Positions 30,077 through 40,830 are shown, counted from the first letter of the stretch. The stretch: DNA of 64,000 bases from Euglena gracilis (GCA_039621445.1 CP154956.1:59529178-59593177); one strand, 5' to 3'. Program-made: numbers and translations. Notes: generated by a model from the letters alone, not told the origin.

Positions 30077-33000
30077 ATGGGGCTGCTGCCCCTCCTCCTG
30101 GGGTGCCTGCTGGCCGCCGCCAGTGCCCCCGGCCCCGCCCCGCCCCTGCCGCCGGCCCTCCCGCCCCCGCCGGCCCGGGATGACGGCGCCGCCGCGGTGC
30201 GGTGCGGCACCGCCGCTGCCCCGCAGGACCTGCGGCTGTGGTGCCGCCGCTATGGGCCCCCGAGCTGGGCCGCAGCGATGCGCGGAGGCGGGGCTCTGAC
30301 TTCCACATACCACCCTTGTTGCCGGGCGTGATGTCCAACCCTCCCCGACCCGTGGGCTGGACTGGTTGTCTGCAGATACGCTACCCTGTTCCACATTGGG
30401 GGGGTCTGATAAAGACAGGAATTTATGACCTTGCCGTATTTCTTGGGTACCTCTTTTCTCCATCACCAGCACACACAGCAATGGTGGCATGGCGGTAACT
30501 GGACAGAGTCGCAGGCAGAGCGATGTCCGAGCGGAGGGGTGGTCATCCTTCACCGTTTCTGCGGACGCACTGGCAACCGTTTTTTGCAGTACACGTTCGC
30601 TCGCCTGCTGGCTGAGGAACAGACCGCGGTCACGCCCGGTCCTCCCTCGGTCCCCGCCTGCTTTCCATCCTGGTTTCTGATTGCAGCATTCACCGGCCAA
30701 CCAGAGATGGAATTGGAGCTGCAAATGGAAGAGTCTGGGAAATTGCAAACCGTCTGTCTGGCTGCCACCAGCTCCACCCCCTGGCCTGCCAGTGGGTTCA
30801 CTGAACCGCTGGCTGTGGCCGAGCTGGGCTTCGGGCTGTTGACCCCCAGCATTGGTCGCTGGGGTCAAGCACCTATGAAATGACTGGGCGTGACTGGGTC
30901 TGGGACTCTGGATGCCCATAGGTGCTTGGCTGGGGGCACACAGCACTCTGTTACTGCCCCGCCGTCTTGTGCCGACCACCACACAATGGGACATAGACCC
31001 ACAGCTCGGCCTTCCCCAGGGGTTGCCTCTGGGATCCAGGATCATACACAAATCTCGCATGGGTGCCGCAGACCATCTGGGGGGGCAACCAGAAATTTGA
31101 TGTTTTTAATGGCTTTCAAACAGCATTTGATGGAAGGCGTGTTGAGCAGAACCTTTGGCAATCTAGTGCACAAGCTTCTGAGCTCAAGTATGGGGATGAG
31201 GCTTATAGAGATTCTGGAATTGGCTGCTGCGCAACATGAGGATGACGTGATCCTTCTTGAACCCCTCCAAAGCTGGGACGTTGACAGAAAAGTCAAACAG
31301 GTCTCAGGCAACATGCACACTCGCATATCATTCGGATGAAAATGCAACGGCATGTACCCCGCCGGCCCCTGACCCTGGCATGGGCACCCTTCACCTATAC
31401 CAGCGGCTGGCCGCCGACTGCCGGCCGCGCTGCGTCGAGCTGTCGGGCTCGTTCGCCCGGTACGAGTACCTGCGGCCCCACCGGGCACGGGTTCGACGCT
31501 GGTTCCCCCCGACCACGGTGCCCGGCCATTCCAGTGCGGAGTATTGAGCGCTGAGTGCGGCACTCCGGTGCTGGGGAGGTTGGTCAGCAATGGGATGCGC
31601 ATGGCCCCACTGAGGTCATCGTCGTCCATGTTCGGGCAGACGACATCCGGAGCAATGTGAACCTGAACGTCCGGGATGGGAGGCACGTCATGCTGCCATA
31701 CTGGTACTACCACGGCCCGGCCGGCATTGCAACCGTGGGGCCCTTTCTTCTGCTGTGAAGTTACACATTGATGTCGAAGTGTGGTTTTAAGATAATATCC
31801 ATGGCAATGGACAATGGATATTATATATGTATACATTATATTGTATACATAACCATATATATATTGTATATTATATATGGTTACAGTCTGAATATGACGA
31901 GGACGTCACAGCTTTAATCTTGTATACCATGACTCACACACATGACACTTGCCACCTGCAAGGATTGAAGTACCTACCGTATTTTTTCTGGGACAGGTCG
32001 AACGGTTTTTGGGTAAAAAAGCAATCAGCCACAAAAATGAACGTCATTTGGTATTTGTTTTCAATGCAAAAAAATACAGTATATTAACAAATATATGGAA
32101 GTGCTATTGCCTTATGAAGCACATGTTGGAACCCCCCAGAGATTTCATCCATCCTGTCCAAATAATGGGATGCAGCTATGATGTGTTAGGGTCATGTGTG
32201 TTGCCCACCCCCCCAACAACAATATGACCCCTCACCCCTTAGAATAGACTGGAGGGCTTTCTGGGAGGGGGTTGTGTTGAATTCCGGTGTTCAGTATGTG
32301 CCTGTGTGGAAATTACAGCATCTGCCTCTTCAAGGCTCTTTCTATCGTGGAATCAAGCTGGTCATATCAAAAAAACCAATGCTTCAGAACCTCTGAAGAC
32401 AACTCTTCATCAATGCGTTGACCATGAGCCCGTTAATTGACGGGAGCAATTGCTTGTCAGTCAAAATGGGATGCTGCATCAGATCCCCTTTGCTCATTGT
32501 TGCAACTGCTTTTGTCGGGAACTGACAAAAAACCTAGGTGTAAATGATGTGTGGGTATTTGGCCAACCACCACACAGACTTGTTGGCCAGGAGGTAAGCC
32601 AGTGATATGTGGGGGATGTGGATGGCTCCCAAAGGTGGGGGGCTCGTGACACATCCCTACAACAAACATACGCTCGAGCAACACAACACAACGTTGTTTG
32701 GGGGGGACAGGCCGGCCAGCCACTGAAGTGCTGCGGCGCACGGCGTGGCGCTCCGTGCTACTTGTGACGGACTCGAAGGCGGACCCCGTCGTGCGGCGGC
32801 TGCAGCGAACCTTCCGGGCGGCGGTGGGCGGGGCGGATGTGTTCCGCGACTTCCAAACAATGCGCGGGGCAGCGCAGCTCGTGCTGTCCGCCAGCCAGGG
32901 CGTCGTAGCCGGAGAGGACCGGGGCCGTCACGGCGGAGGCGGGCTCCCGCCAACCAGCCATACCTCTCTTCAATGTTGCGGGCCCTCCCCGGGGAGGGGG

Positions 33001-34650
33001 GCAGCTGCCGCCAGCCCCGATTTCAGCCCACTGGCCCGCAAGGAGGCCAATTATTCAGGATCGTTGCACCCCCAAGGGGGGTGCGCTGGGCAGTGGGCAA
33101 TTTGGGGTGGGTAGTGCCACATGGCCCTCCATTGCCGAAGGCGCCGGGGGCTGGACATGGCCATTTCCAACGTGAAATGGCTCAGTTGGCCGGGAATGGA
33201 CCCAAAGCCGACCCCCCCCCGGGGCAGGGGGTATGGGCAGGCACCCATCACTCTTTCCCCCCGGGGTTGGCAAAAAGAAGCTTGTACCCTTCCCCCCGGG
33301 GTTGCTGCCTCTATTCTGCCTCTGCAACAAACAAGGTGGGCCTCAAGGGGGGGAATCTTTTTTGCGCTAAGGATTGCCCCTTCAGGACCGCACTGAGGCC
33401 TAAGGGATGGCCAACAGCCAATCTGGGCATCGAACAAAGTCGAAGGTTGGCAACAAATGCTTTTTTTCACGAACTCGATTAGGTTCGCCAAAATATGGCC
33501 GTTTTTCGTCCATTTTTCCTGTGGGTTTTTCATTGAATGTGCTGGGACGGGTGTTTTTTTTTCGCTTAACCGCCCTTGCTTGCCACGAAGCTTGCCAACC
33601 ATCTGGTGATGGTGCAGGCAGCTCTGGTGCCCTTGTCGCAGATTTGACCATACAATTCTGTGCCTACACAATGTATTGTTAGCTGGAGAAAATGAAGCAT
33701 TTTCGCCTGCACCTGTTGCTTTTGGTGCCTTTTTGCTGTTTTTTTTTTGCATTACTCTCCATATTGGCAAGGCCCAGTTCAGGTAAGGCTGGTGTCCACC
33801 CCCCCCCCCCCGGCCACGGGCAGGGAGCCTGGGAACTGAAAGAGATCGATGTAATGAGCAGCTGTTTCCCATCAGCCCAACCAGCCCCCCCCCCTTTGAG
33901 ACTCCTCAGGCGACCCCCTGCCAGCAGCAGTCTGTCATGGTTCGCCGCCGTCCTGGGCAACGCCTCCGCCGTGCACTACCCGCACGTCGGACATTTCCAC
34001 CTGAACAACGTCCGGCGGGGTCCGAGGGGTGTGACGGGGGGTGAGCACGCAGATGTACAGCAGAAGCAAATGCAAAGCTGCCAGTTGAAATGGTCCTTGT
34101 TTGCCATTTTTGCCACTTGTTCTCTGTTGCTGCTGCTGCTGTTGCTCTTCGTCATTCTTGTCATCATTCACATTGTTTTTCATATTGTTGTCATTATTAG
34201 CATAATCCATGCCTTTCTCACCAGCATCAGGATCGTGATTGCCTTGAAGCATGCACTCTATTTGGGGGGGGATAGGAAGGCTGGGAACCACCTCCTTCCC
34301 TGTGCAAGGTTTTCTCCCATGAAAGCAAAGTATCAGCAGAATTTTTGATCCGAAGCTTCGACTCTGACGAAGCAAAATGCCTGGTGGAGAAGGTGTGGGG
34401 GTACCTTTGAGAATATCTGAAAGATGACATTATGTGTGAATCGATGACTGAAATGAAGTTGAACAAGTTGGAGGCCAGAGAAATTTCTGTGCAGGGTGCC
34501 AAACCTTTTGAGACGGGGTTGAACCACATGGATGGGCCGGGGTCTCGGCCGTGGCCACCGGGGGCAACGCCTTTGTCGTGGACGACGACCCCCGCTGGGT
34601 GTACCACGACCTCCCGCACCGCCGGTTCTTTCTTCCTCCGTCACCGGGAG
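30077..34650 (+). CDS. Glycosyltransferase, GT11 alpha-1,2-fucosyltransferase-like, multi-exon
   Basis: Exon 1 starts at ATG 30077 with a signal peptide (MGLLPLLLGCLLAAASA) and a Pro/Ala-rich stem, to about 30300. Further exons are about 30532-30628 (VVILHRFCGRTGNRFLQYTF, the GRLGNQ-type motif near the N-terminus of GT11 enzymes), 31404-31490, about 31615-31734 (VVHVRADDI, equivalent to the HxRxxD donor-binding motif, then LPYWYYHG), about 32711-32895 (SVLLVTDSKADPVVRRLQ, VFRDFQTMRGAAQLVLSAS), about 33925-34040 (SLSWFAAVLGNAS, equivalent to STFSWWAA) and about 34513-34640 (FVVDDDPRWVYHDLPHRRFF). GT11 enzymes transfer fucose from GDP-fucose in the Golgi. Exons 2-4 join in phase 0; the exon 1 donor, the 32.7 kb acceptor phase and the final stop are unclear. 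Substrate is not predictable. Confidence 0.65.
31795..31887. repeat. Three consecutive AT-rich hairpins
   Basis: ATAATATCCAT and ATGGATATTAT flank a short loop; then GTATACA-TTATAT-TGTATAC; then AACCATATATA mirrored by TATATATGGTT. All are perfect or near-perfect inverted repeats in under 100 bp, in an intron of the glycosyltransferase gene. Confidence 0.7.
31888..32710. other. Intron of the glycosyltransferase gene
   Basis: No repeat family copy recognised. A further short exon is possible because the phases of the flanking exons do not agree, but I could not locate it. Confidence 0.3.
33353..33576 (+). repeat. GGACCGCC-family element, copy 12
   Basis: TTCAGGACCGCACTGAGGCC, GGATGGCCAACAGCCAATCT, GGCATCGAACAAAGTCGAAG, TTCATTGAATGTGCTGGGAC and GCTTAACCGCCCTT. 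The middle GGGTGGATGG box is missing. Confidence 0.7.
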
Positions 34651-35127
34651 CTGCTTGCTCTCTACTCCAGCCCCCCGGCCTGACTCACAGGCTCCTGGGC
34701 CCACTCTGGGGCACACTGCTTTCCGTGGCTACCTGGGGTGCCCTTCCGCACAGATATCCTCGCGTGTGCTTCCGCCTTTGCCCTCTCCTTGCACAGCTGC
34801 ACCCGTACTCTACCATGTAGTTCATTTGTGGCATTCCTCCATACCATGGCAGCGTTGGGGGAAAAAATTGACCACTCTGGCTTTGGTGAGTTAAAAGGCG
34901 CAAAGTCATTTGGGCAGTACCCAAAGCCATTGATGGACCAGTTGACCACTTTACCCAAAATCAAACAATAATAAACAATAAATGTTGTTTTTATCAATAA
35001 CTGTGATATAATTTAATGCTTCTATTCATCGGACAACAGAACATGATGGATTTGGGATGAATGTTTGTGGTTACCACCTCATGATCTTCCAAAAAGATGC
35101 ATCATTTTTCACCTTCTTCGTGAAGGG

Positions 35128-35225
35128 CGGCAAAGCTATTTGAACGGACCTCTTCGGCCTTCCCCCCTGCAAAGTTACTTGGGCACACAAAGTCTTAGGG
35201 CACTGCAAATTATTTGAGAGGGAGG
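35128..35225. repeat. AAATAACGGGGC-family fragment
   Basis: GGACCTCTTCGGCCTTCCCC, AAAGTTACTTGGGCACACAA and GGGCACTGCAAATTATTTGA follow the box order of the 7376-7750 element with many substitutions. Confidence 0.5.
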
Positions 35226-36189
35226 GTTTGGTTAATTCCTTTTGCACCAAACCTCCTCTTGGCAAAGCGCAAAGCTTCGTATCATCTTTTTCCCAGAGCA
35301 TGCCAGATGCATCAAGCAAGCCAGAAGTCTTTTTTTTGTTTTTGTGTGTGTCCATCTCCTCCATCACCATTGCTACGGTTTTTGTGTCATCACCAAAGGT
35401 ACAGGACGGAAAATGCTTTGATTTCTTTCAGGCCCACGTGTTCAGGGTTTTCAGTGAGCATTGGTTTCGTACATGCACCCTCCCCCCTTCATTCTGCCTC
35501 CACGACCCTTTGCCTCCGTCACCCCCAGCCAGCCATAGCCTCCTGTTGATCCTCCCCCCAAACCCTTTCCTGTCAATGATGGCCAGCAAGTGGCGCCTGG
35601 ACGGGTTCCGTGTGGTGATCACCGGTGTGGTCCTTCGTCGTCACTTTCATTCGGGGATGCGTGAGCATATTCACGGGACTGCTCGGATGCGTGCACAAGT
35701 TAAAAACACAGGCGTCCGGCAGGAGGTTGAAGCCTGCCTGGCTGGACCGTCCAGCCACAACCAGCCGTGGCTCCATGCACCAGCTGTATCTGGGCGTTGG
35801 AGGAAAAAAAATGTGTCAAGGGCAATTTGAACCGCCAATTGCCCCCGCCCATCTGATCTTTATTGCTAATGAAAACCAGCCCCATTCTACTCCTCCAAAT
35901 GGTGGTGGTGACCAGCCGAGGTGAGCTGCCTGTTCCGGTGAGCCGTCGACCGCCCAGGGAGTACAAAGGGGATCGGAAAGGCCACGGCAGAAGAGATGCT
36001 GCAGCTGGGGGCCAGTGTCTTTGTCACGAGGTGGGTGTGTATGCCACCTCGGGGGGGGTGAGGAGGTGAGAAAAAAAATTATCTCATTGAAGACGTTTCG
36101 CCTCCAAGACACCTTGTGTATTTCAAACCCAAAAGGCATTGAGGAGGCTCCAGAATCTCCAATAAAAATATGTCTTGTTTTAGAGGGAC

Positions 36190-36435
36190 AACACCCCCAC
36201 TTCAACCCCCCATTTTGAACGACCCCTCCCTCATAACAACCCCCCTGTCTAACGACCCATTGGGGATTCCCACCAACCTGAGGAATGCCAATCCATTCCA
36301 GAACTCTGTCAGGAAATTCAACGGCAACGTTCAGGCTTACACAAAATTTTATTTGAAATTTGAGCAGATGGACCACTCCTCAGGAGACGAGCATCACCAA
36401 AGGGGGTGTGGACACCCTCATCACTTTTTCTGATG
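36190..36435. repeat. Dispersed element with CTAACGACCCATTGG box, copy 1
   Basis: CCCCCATTTTGAACGACCCC, CCTGTCTAACGACCCATTGG, TTCCCACCAACC and an ATTTGAGCAGATGGACC end occur in the same order near 40555-40830. No coding function. Located in SDR intron 2. Confidence 0.5.
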
Positions 36436-36520
36436 TTGTGGCCCCCCAAAAAATAAGATCCCCCAAGCTCAACAGGAAAAAAATCTGATCTTAAAACCCC
36501 AATTTAAGACCCCCCCCATA
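36436..36520. repeat. CCCCCAAAATAAGACC-type fragment
   Basis: CCCCCCAAAAAATAAGATCC and AATTTAAGACCCCCCCCATA resemble ends of the 8527-8996 element. Confidence 0.4.
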
Positions 36521-36805
36521 CGGCGCAAAGCACTGGGGAAGGTGGAAGAATTTTCCCTGGAAATACACAAGAGAACCATTTTTCTACGAAAAATTCCTTC
36601 CATTTTTCGACAATTTCTATATTCTATACATTTTCCCCATTTCCCCCCCCATTTTTCCACTACAAATATCCTGTAACAACAACCACCCTTTATCATACCC
36701 TTCTCTTTCTCGATTTTCCACCGATTCCGAAGAATACTCCCAACATTTCTAAAAGAAAATCGTGGCCTCAACAGGGTTCCACGGTGTAATACAGGTTCAG
36801 GGCCA

Positions 36806-37183
36806 GGCCTTTGCTCAAGGGTTCGAAGTACCCCCCGGGGGGGGGGGGGGGCTGGATTGCAGCTAGTCCAAATTTGCCCAGTGGGATTCTAGTTAGTTGC
36901 TAAGGACTAACCAGCTAGTCCATTAGCAGGGCTAGCTAGTGGAAGAAAAGGGTTTTTCTGGTGACCGGGCACGAAGCGCCCAATTTTTTTGGCATTTTTT
37001 GGCCAGTTTTGGATTTTTTTTGGACATAATCAGCCAAAAGGCCATTAAAAACCTCATTTCCACCTCGGTGCATAGCGCCGGAGGAAATTTTTTCCAGTTG
37101 GGGGGTGTTCCAGCTAGTTTATTTTTTACAGCTAGTCCAAATTTCTAGCCAGCGGACCCCCCTGGATCCTTAAACAACGCCTG
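36806..37183. mobile_element. C-run TIR-like element with CTAGTCC boxes
   Basis: AGGCCTTTGCTCAAGGGTTC at the left loosely mirrors GGATCCTTAAACAACGCCT at the right. It contains several CTAGTCC/GGACTA boxes, the box TTAGCAGGGCTAGCTAGTGG and CACGAAGCGCCC hairpins. Located in SDR intron 2. Confidence 0.5.
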
Positions 37184-38279
37184 TTCAGGACGCCATAGGC
37201 GCCCTTAACCCATATTACACCCTGTGATCGTTTTATGGCCACAATTTTATATAACCGTGTTCCCAAATGCCCAGCAACATGGAGCGGCAAGTAGCACCAA
37301 ATGGAGAATGCAGAAAGCCTTTCTGCTCTAAACCACAAACCGATTTAAGCCCAAGCATTGCAGGGACCTTTGGGGGGGGAGGCCCCCCCAAAGTGCCCCC
37401 CAATAACTTGGCCTTAAAGCCATTCTTTACCTTTTAGGACCAGCGATGAAGAAAAATAGCCGTAGATGATGTAGAATATGACGTGTCATTTTATTTGCCA
37501 AAGCGGGGTTAACACAAATTACAGGGCAGGCGTTAAGTGTTGGCCAACATTAAAAAAAAATGCAAAAAAAAGTAGGAAATGGAGGTGGGGGGTTCTTACG
37601 AATACGATGCCATGCTTTCTTTTGAAAGGACCTTTCCATAAATGTGACATGCAACCAGCCAGTAAAAAATGACCTCACAAGTCATATTCACATTTTCACA
37701 AATTATCAGAAAATACAGAAATTTAGGCGTTCCGTTGCCCATTCCTTCCTTGTGTGATGCTGAAAAGAGCTTTCACCAAAGTACTCCAAAGTGCAGATTC
37801 AGGATTCGGCACACACACACACAAATTCGAAATTTAAGCGATTTAAGCTCACTGTTCTGATCTCTTATCTGTAGAGGCCTGGGAAAGAGCTTTCCACCAA
37901 GGTGAAAAGTCAACAAAATACCTTTGTACACCAAAGTCCGTATTATGGATTTCACGGGAAAAAAGCGCCAAATTTAAGTGACCTGAGTCGTTCCACCTTC
38001 CACTTGGTTGTAGCCCTTAGAAACAGCTTTCGATTGAGCTCAAAAACTTGGAAATTATGGTCAACACGAATCGTCTGCCCTGTAGTTCCTGTTAAGGCTA
38101 CCACGAGAACACAGTTATCAAAGTCATCGCTTTTTTTGTAACACCTGACCCCAAACAATGCTGAAAATAAAGATTGTTACAAGGCAAATGTCCATTTGAC
38201 TGAAATTGCTTGATTTGCCGTGCTCGCTCCGTTCCACAAACAACATTGCATGGTGTTTGTCTGTTTGTTTGCGTTGCAG
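37184..38279. other. Rest of SDR intron 2
   Basis: AT-rich sequence with a short CA repeat near 37810. No exon and no known repeat family copy recognised. Confidence 0.4.
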
Positions 38280-38499
38280 CCGGACAAGTGAAGACATCGA
38301 GGCGCTTGTGGAGCAGTGGGGCCACCAGTACGGGGATGATCGAGTGCAGGGCTGCATCCAGCCTGTAGCGACTCGATTGTCTTTTGGCTGAATACCAGGT
38401 GGGACCGTTGGGTGGAGCCTCTCTCCCAGTCGCAAAGGGCTGGCGACGCATGCGATGTATCTTCTGCGGAGGGACGGACCAAACTTGTCGCTGCGGTGT

Positions 38500-38705
38500 G
38501 TGCATGTGTGTTGTGTGTTTGTGTTGTGTGTTGTGTGTTGTGTGTTGTGTGTTGTGTGTTGTGTGTTGTGTGTTTGTGTTGTGTGTTGTGTGTTGTGTGT
38601 TGTGTGTTGTGTGTTGTGTGTTGTGTGTTGTGTGTTGTGTGTTGTGTGTTGTGTGTTTGTGTTGTGTGTTGTGTGTTGTGTGTTTGTGTTGTGTGTTGTG
38701 TCTTG
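38500..38705. repeat. TTGTGTG heptamer microsatellite filling an SDR intron
   Basis: About 195 bp of (TTGTGTG)n with occasional TTTGTG variants starts a few bases after the donor at 38496 and occupies most of the 305-bp intron. Cys/Val and Thr/His ORFs here are translations of the repeat. Confidence 0.9.
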
Positions 38706-38878
38706 TGTGGTGACCCCTTGTGGCAGCATCGGACGGGCTCAAAACCAATCCAAGGCACTGATGACGTTCCACCCTGGCTTCCCCTCTTGACTGTGCACAG
38801 GTCACACAGGCATGGGGCGGGGTGCTGCACTGTCTCGTCAACAATGCGGGCACGAACAAGCGCAAACCAGTCACCGAG

Positions 38879-40100
38879 GTGGATGGTGTGCATGGCGTTC
38901 CCCCTTCCGGTTTCTTTGTCGTCCAGCAAGTTGCCCCCGCTTCCCCTTATTTGAACACTGCATCTCTGTGTTTGTTATAAATTCATTTTCTTCCCATGCA
39001 GTGTCGTTTTGGGGGGTGAGACTCTTTCCAACCATCCATCCGACGCATGTTCGATTCCCCGGCGTTTAAGTGTCCAAACTGGCGGGTGCCAAATTCCTGG
39101 AACCATCTTTTCCCCCTTCCCCAGTGCCAGGGTATTTCGGCATCACTTTTAGTGCCATTAAGGTCTTTGAGCTTAAAGAAATGGGGGCCAGGTTACTGGA
39201 ACCAACTTTTTTGGCTGACACCCAACTAAGTTAATCGGGCATTGCCAGGGCTTAGGCGGCGCAACTCGCACTTAAGCTTTTTTTTGGTCGATCTGCGCAA
39301 ACCAACCAAAAGCCATTTTGAGCGCCGGCGTTACAAGGGGTAAGAGAGAGAGGGAGCACGATTGGACTTGGCAACAGGGACTTCTGAGACAAAAGAAGGA
39401 ATGAAACAGGAGAAGAGCAGATTGTGGAGATGTTGTGCTCAAAGTGGTGGCGTTGTAAGGTATGTCTGAGAGGGTCAAATGAAGCGTGTCAGTGTGTTGC
39501 ATTGTATGGCACCCTGAACACAGGGATTTTCAAGTCAGCAGACGTGTCCATTTTCAGCGGATGAACTGTGCCTCATTTTCGGACCAAAATACTACGGATG
39601 AAGGGCACTTCCAAACTCAGTTTTTCAGGATAAAACCTGAAAATGAAGTTTATTTTGATGTTTTAGGGGCTAAGAACTGGTTTTTCACAGCTTCAATTGC
39701 CGATGCCCAAATTCAGGGCCCCAGGCTGGTCATTCTATTGTGTTTAAATTCTACAGAATACCTCGCACTTAAGGATTTCCAAACTGAAGTGGTGCCACAC
39801 CCTCTAAGCAGTACGTGTGTTCAATTGCACAAGTGGTTGGTGTCGCAGTTGCGCAAACCGACCAAAAAGTCTGTTTTCGCATTTGCACAAATAACCACTT
39901 GTGCAGTTTTACAAACACATCAATTTCAACTGGCACACATGGTCCTTTTCGCAGTTACACAAACGGTTGGTGTGCGCAAATGCGCACACCGTCCATTTCC
40001 GCATTTGCCCACCCGACCTCCAACATTCTCACACAGCCGAATTTCAGCGTATCGCTTCAGGCTTGGGCACACCTCACCAAATCGTTCAGTCAATGTCCTA
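38879..40100. other. Stretch after the last SDR exon
   Basis: Contains an AAATAACGGGGC-family relic (39065-39245). A 217-codon + frame (39486-40139) has His/Thr/Phe-rich composition with no recognisable motif and is not called. No SDR exon is visible. Confidence 0.4.
39065..39245. repeat. AAATAACGGGGC-family fragment, two boxes
   Basis: TTCCTGGAACCATCTTTTCC and AGGTTACTGGAACCAACTTT are two copies of the internal box of the 7376-7750 element, spaced by about 105 bp. Confidence 0.45.
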
Positions 40101-40502
40101 CCCTCCCCCCCCCCTTGTCGTACGACCACCCCATTATAACGACCACCCCCCGGTCGCAGGTTGCAGGTTAGGGGGGTCTAACGACCACCCCCCCCGGTGG
40201 CAGGTTGCAGGTCAGGACACAAAAAAAGATTCTGGTTTTTTGAGGTTGTGTGAAGATGCATCCATGTCTGCCGCTTTTTTCCGGGCATGTTCCATGATCC
40301 TCACCAGCGCTCATGTTTGTGCACCCGTAGCGATGGCTCGAAAGCCTCCGCGGTTGTACAAGGTCCTTCGGCGCACCCATGACGACAGTTCGGGTCCCCG
40401 TTGGTGTCGGTCAATACAGTGAGCAACGACCACCCCCACTATAACGACCACCCCACGGTCGCAGGTTGCAGGTACCCTGTCGTACGACAAAGGGGCGGGA
40501 TG
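40101..40502. mobile_element. TA-flanked TIR element, copy 2 (TTGTCGTACGACC family)
   Basis: Left end CCCTCCCCCCCCCCCTTGTC and right end GTCGTACGACAAAGGGGCGG are inverted; TA precedes 40101 and follows 40502. Compared with the copy at 14675 it has an extra ~48-bp duplication of the CTAACGACC...GGTTGCAGGT box near 40165-40215. Shared interior boxes include GATGGCTCGAAAGCCTCCGC and CTTCGGCGCACCCATGACGA. Confidence 0.8.
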
Positions 40503-40554
40503 TAAGTTAATAAGAAAGCCATTGCAGGCTTCCAAACACACCTGCTGGGTGTTG

Positions 40555-40830
40555 TGTAAACCCCCCCCTCATTTAGAACGACCCCCCTCTGATAACGAAC
40601 CAACGACCCATCCTGTAATTTCCACCAAAAAAAAGAAACATAACGACCCATGGTTGACAAAGAGCAGAAAGCACGGGTAAGATGATGCATCTCACGTAAG
40701 AGCGTCCAGGCTCACCAGTGTTTACTTGAAGTATGAGCGGATCGACCGCTGCTTGGACGGGGGCGTGGTCAGGGTGGGCGGAGGAGCAGAGCCTACAGAG
40801 GACCCTTGCACATCCTCATCAAACTTCTTT
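40555..40830. repeat. Dispersed element with CTAACGACCCATTGG box, copy 2
   Basis: CCCTCATTTAGAACGACCCC, GAACCAACGACCCATCCTGT, TTTCCACCAAAAA and TTGAAGTATGAGCGGATCGA correspond to boxes of the 36190 copy. Confidence 0.5.

Larger units (their letters stand above)
35576..38878 (+). pseudogene. N-terminal half of a tropinone-reductase-like SDR, catalytic half not found
   Basis: Exons 35576-35624, 35958-36030, 38280-38343, 38430-38495 and 38801-38878 join in phase at GT-AG introns. They read MASKWRLDGFRVVITGSTKG (start), GIGKATAEEMLQLGASVFVT, EDIEALVEQWGHQYGDDR, CDVSSAEGRTKLVAA and LVNNAGTNKRKPVTE. TGSTKGIG is the Rossmann TGxxxGxG motif, SRT after strand 2 suggests NADP(H), CDV is the adenine-binding Asp region and NNAGTNKRKP is typical of tropinone-reductase-like SDRs. 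An alternative donor at 38365 would add seven codons to exon 3. After the GT at 38879 no exon with the catalytic Ser, YxxxK or C-terminal part is visible up to the satellite at 40.9 kb. A full SDR has about 250 residues; about 110 are present. Either the gene is truncated or its last exons are missed. Confidence 0.75.

Noticed and set aside
30041-31060. 339-codon minus-strand ORF opposite the glycosyltransferase exons
   Set aside because: It is antisense to the signal-peptide exon and the GRTGNRFLQ exon, which have recognisable motifs on the + strand; no motif is visible in the minus frame.
33692-34348. 218-codon + ORF with a Leu/Ile/Val-rich stretch
   Set aside because: Only the SLSWFAAVLGNAS part fits the glycosyltransferase; the hydrophobic tail is translation of CTG/CAT-rich microsatellite-like DNA.
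38098-38954. Long ORFs on both strands of up to 258 codons
   Set aside because: They are mostly translations of the TTGTGTG microsatellite (His/Thr or Cys/Val repeats).
39486-40139. 217-codon + ORF considered as a continuation of the SDR
   Set aside because: No Ser/YxxxK catalytic pattern or SDR C-terminal features; the end lies in the TIR element at 40101.
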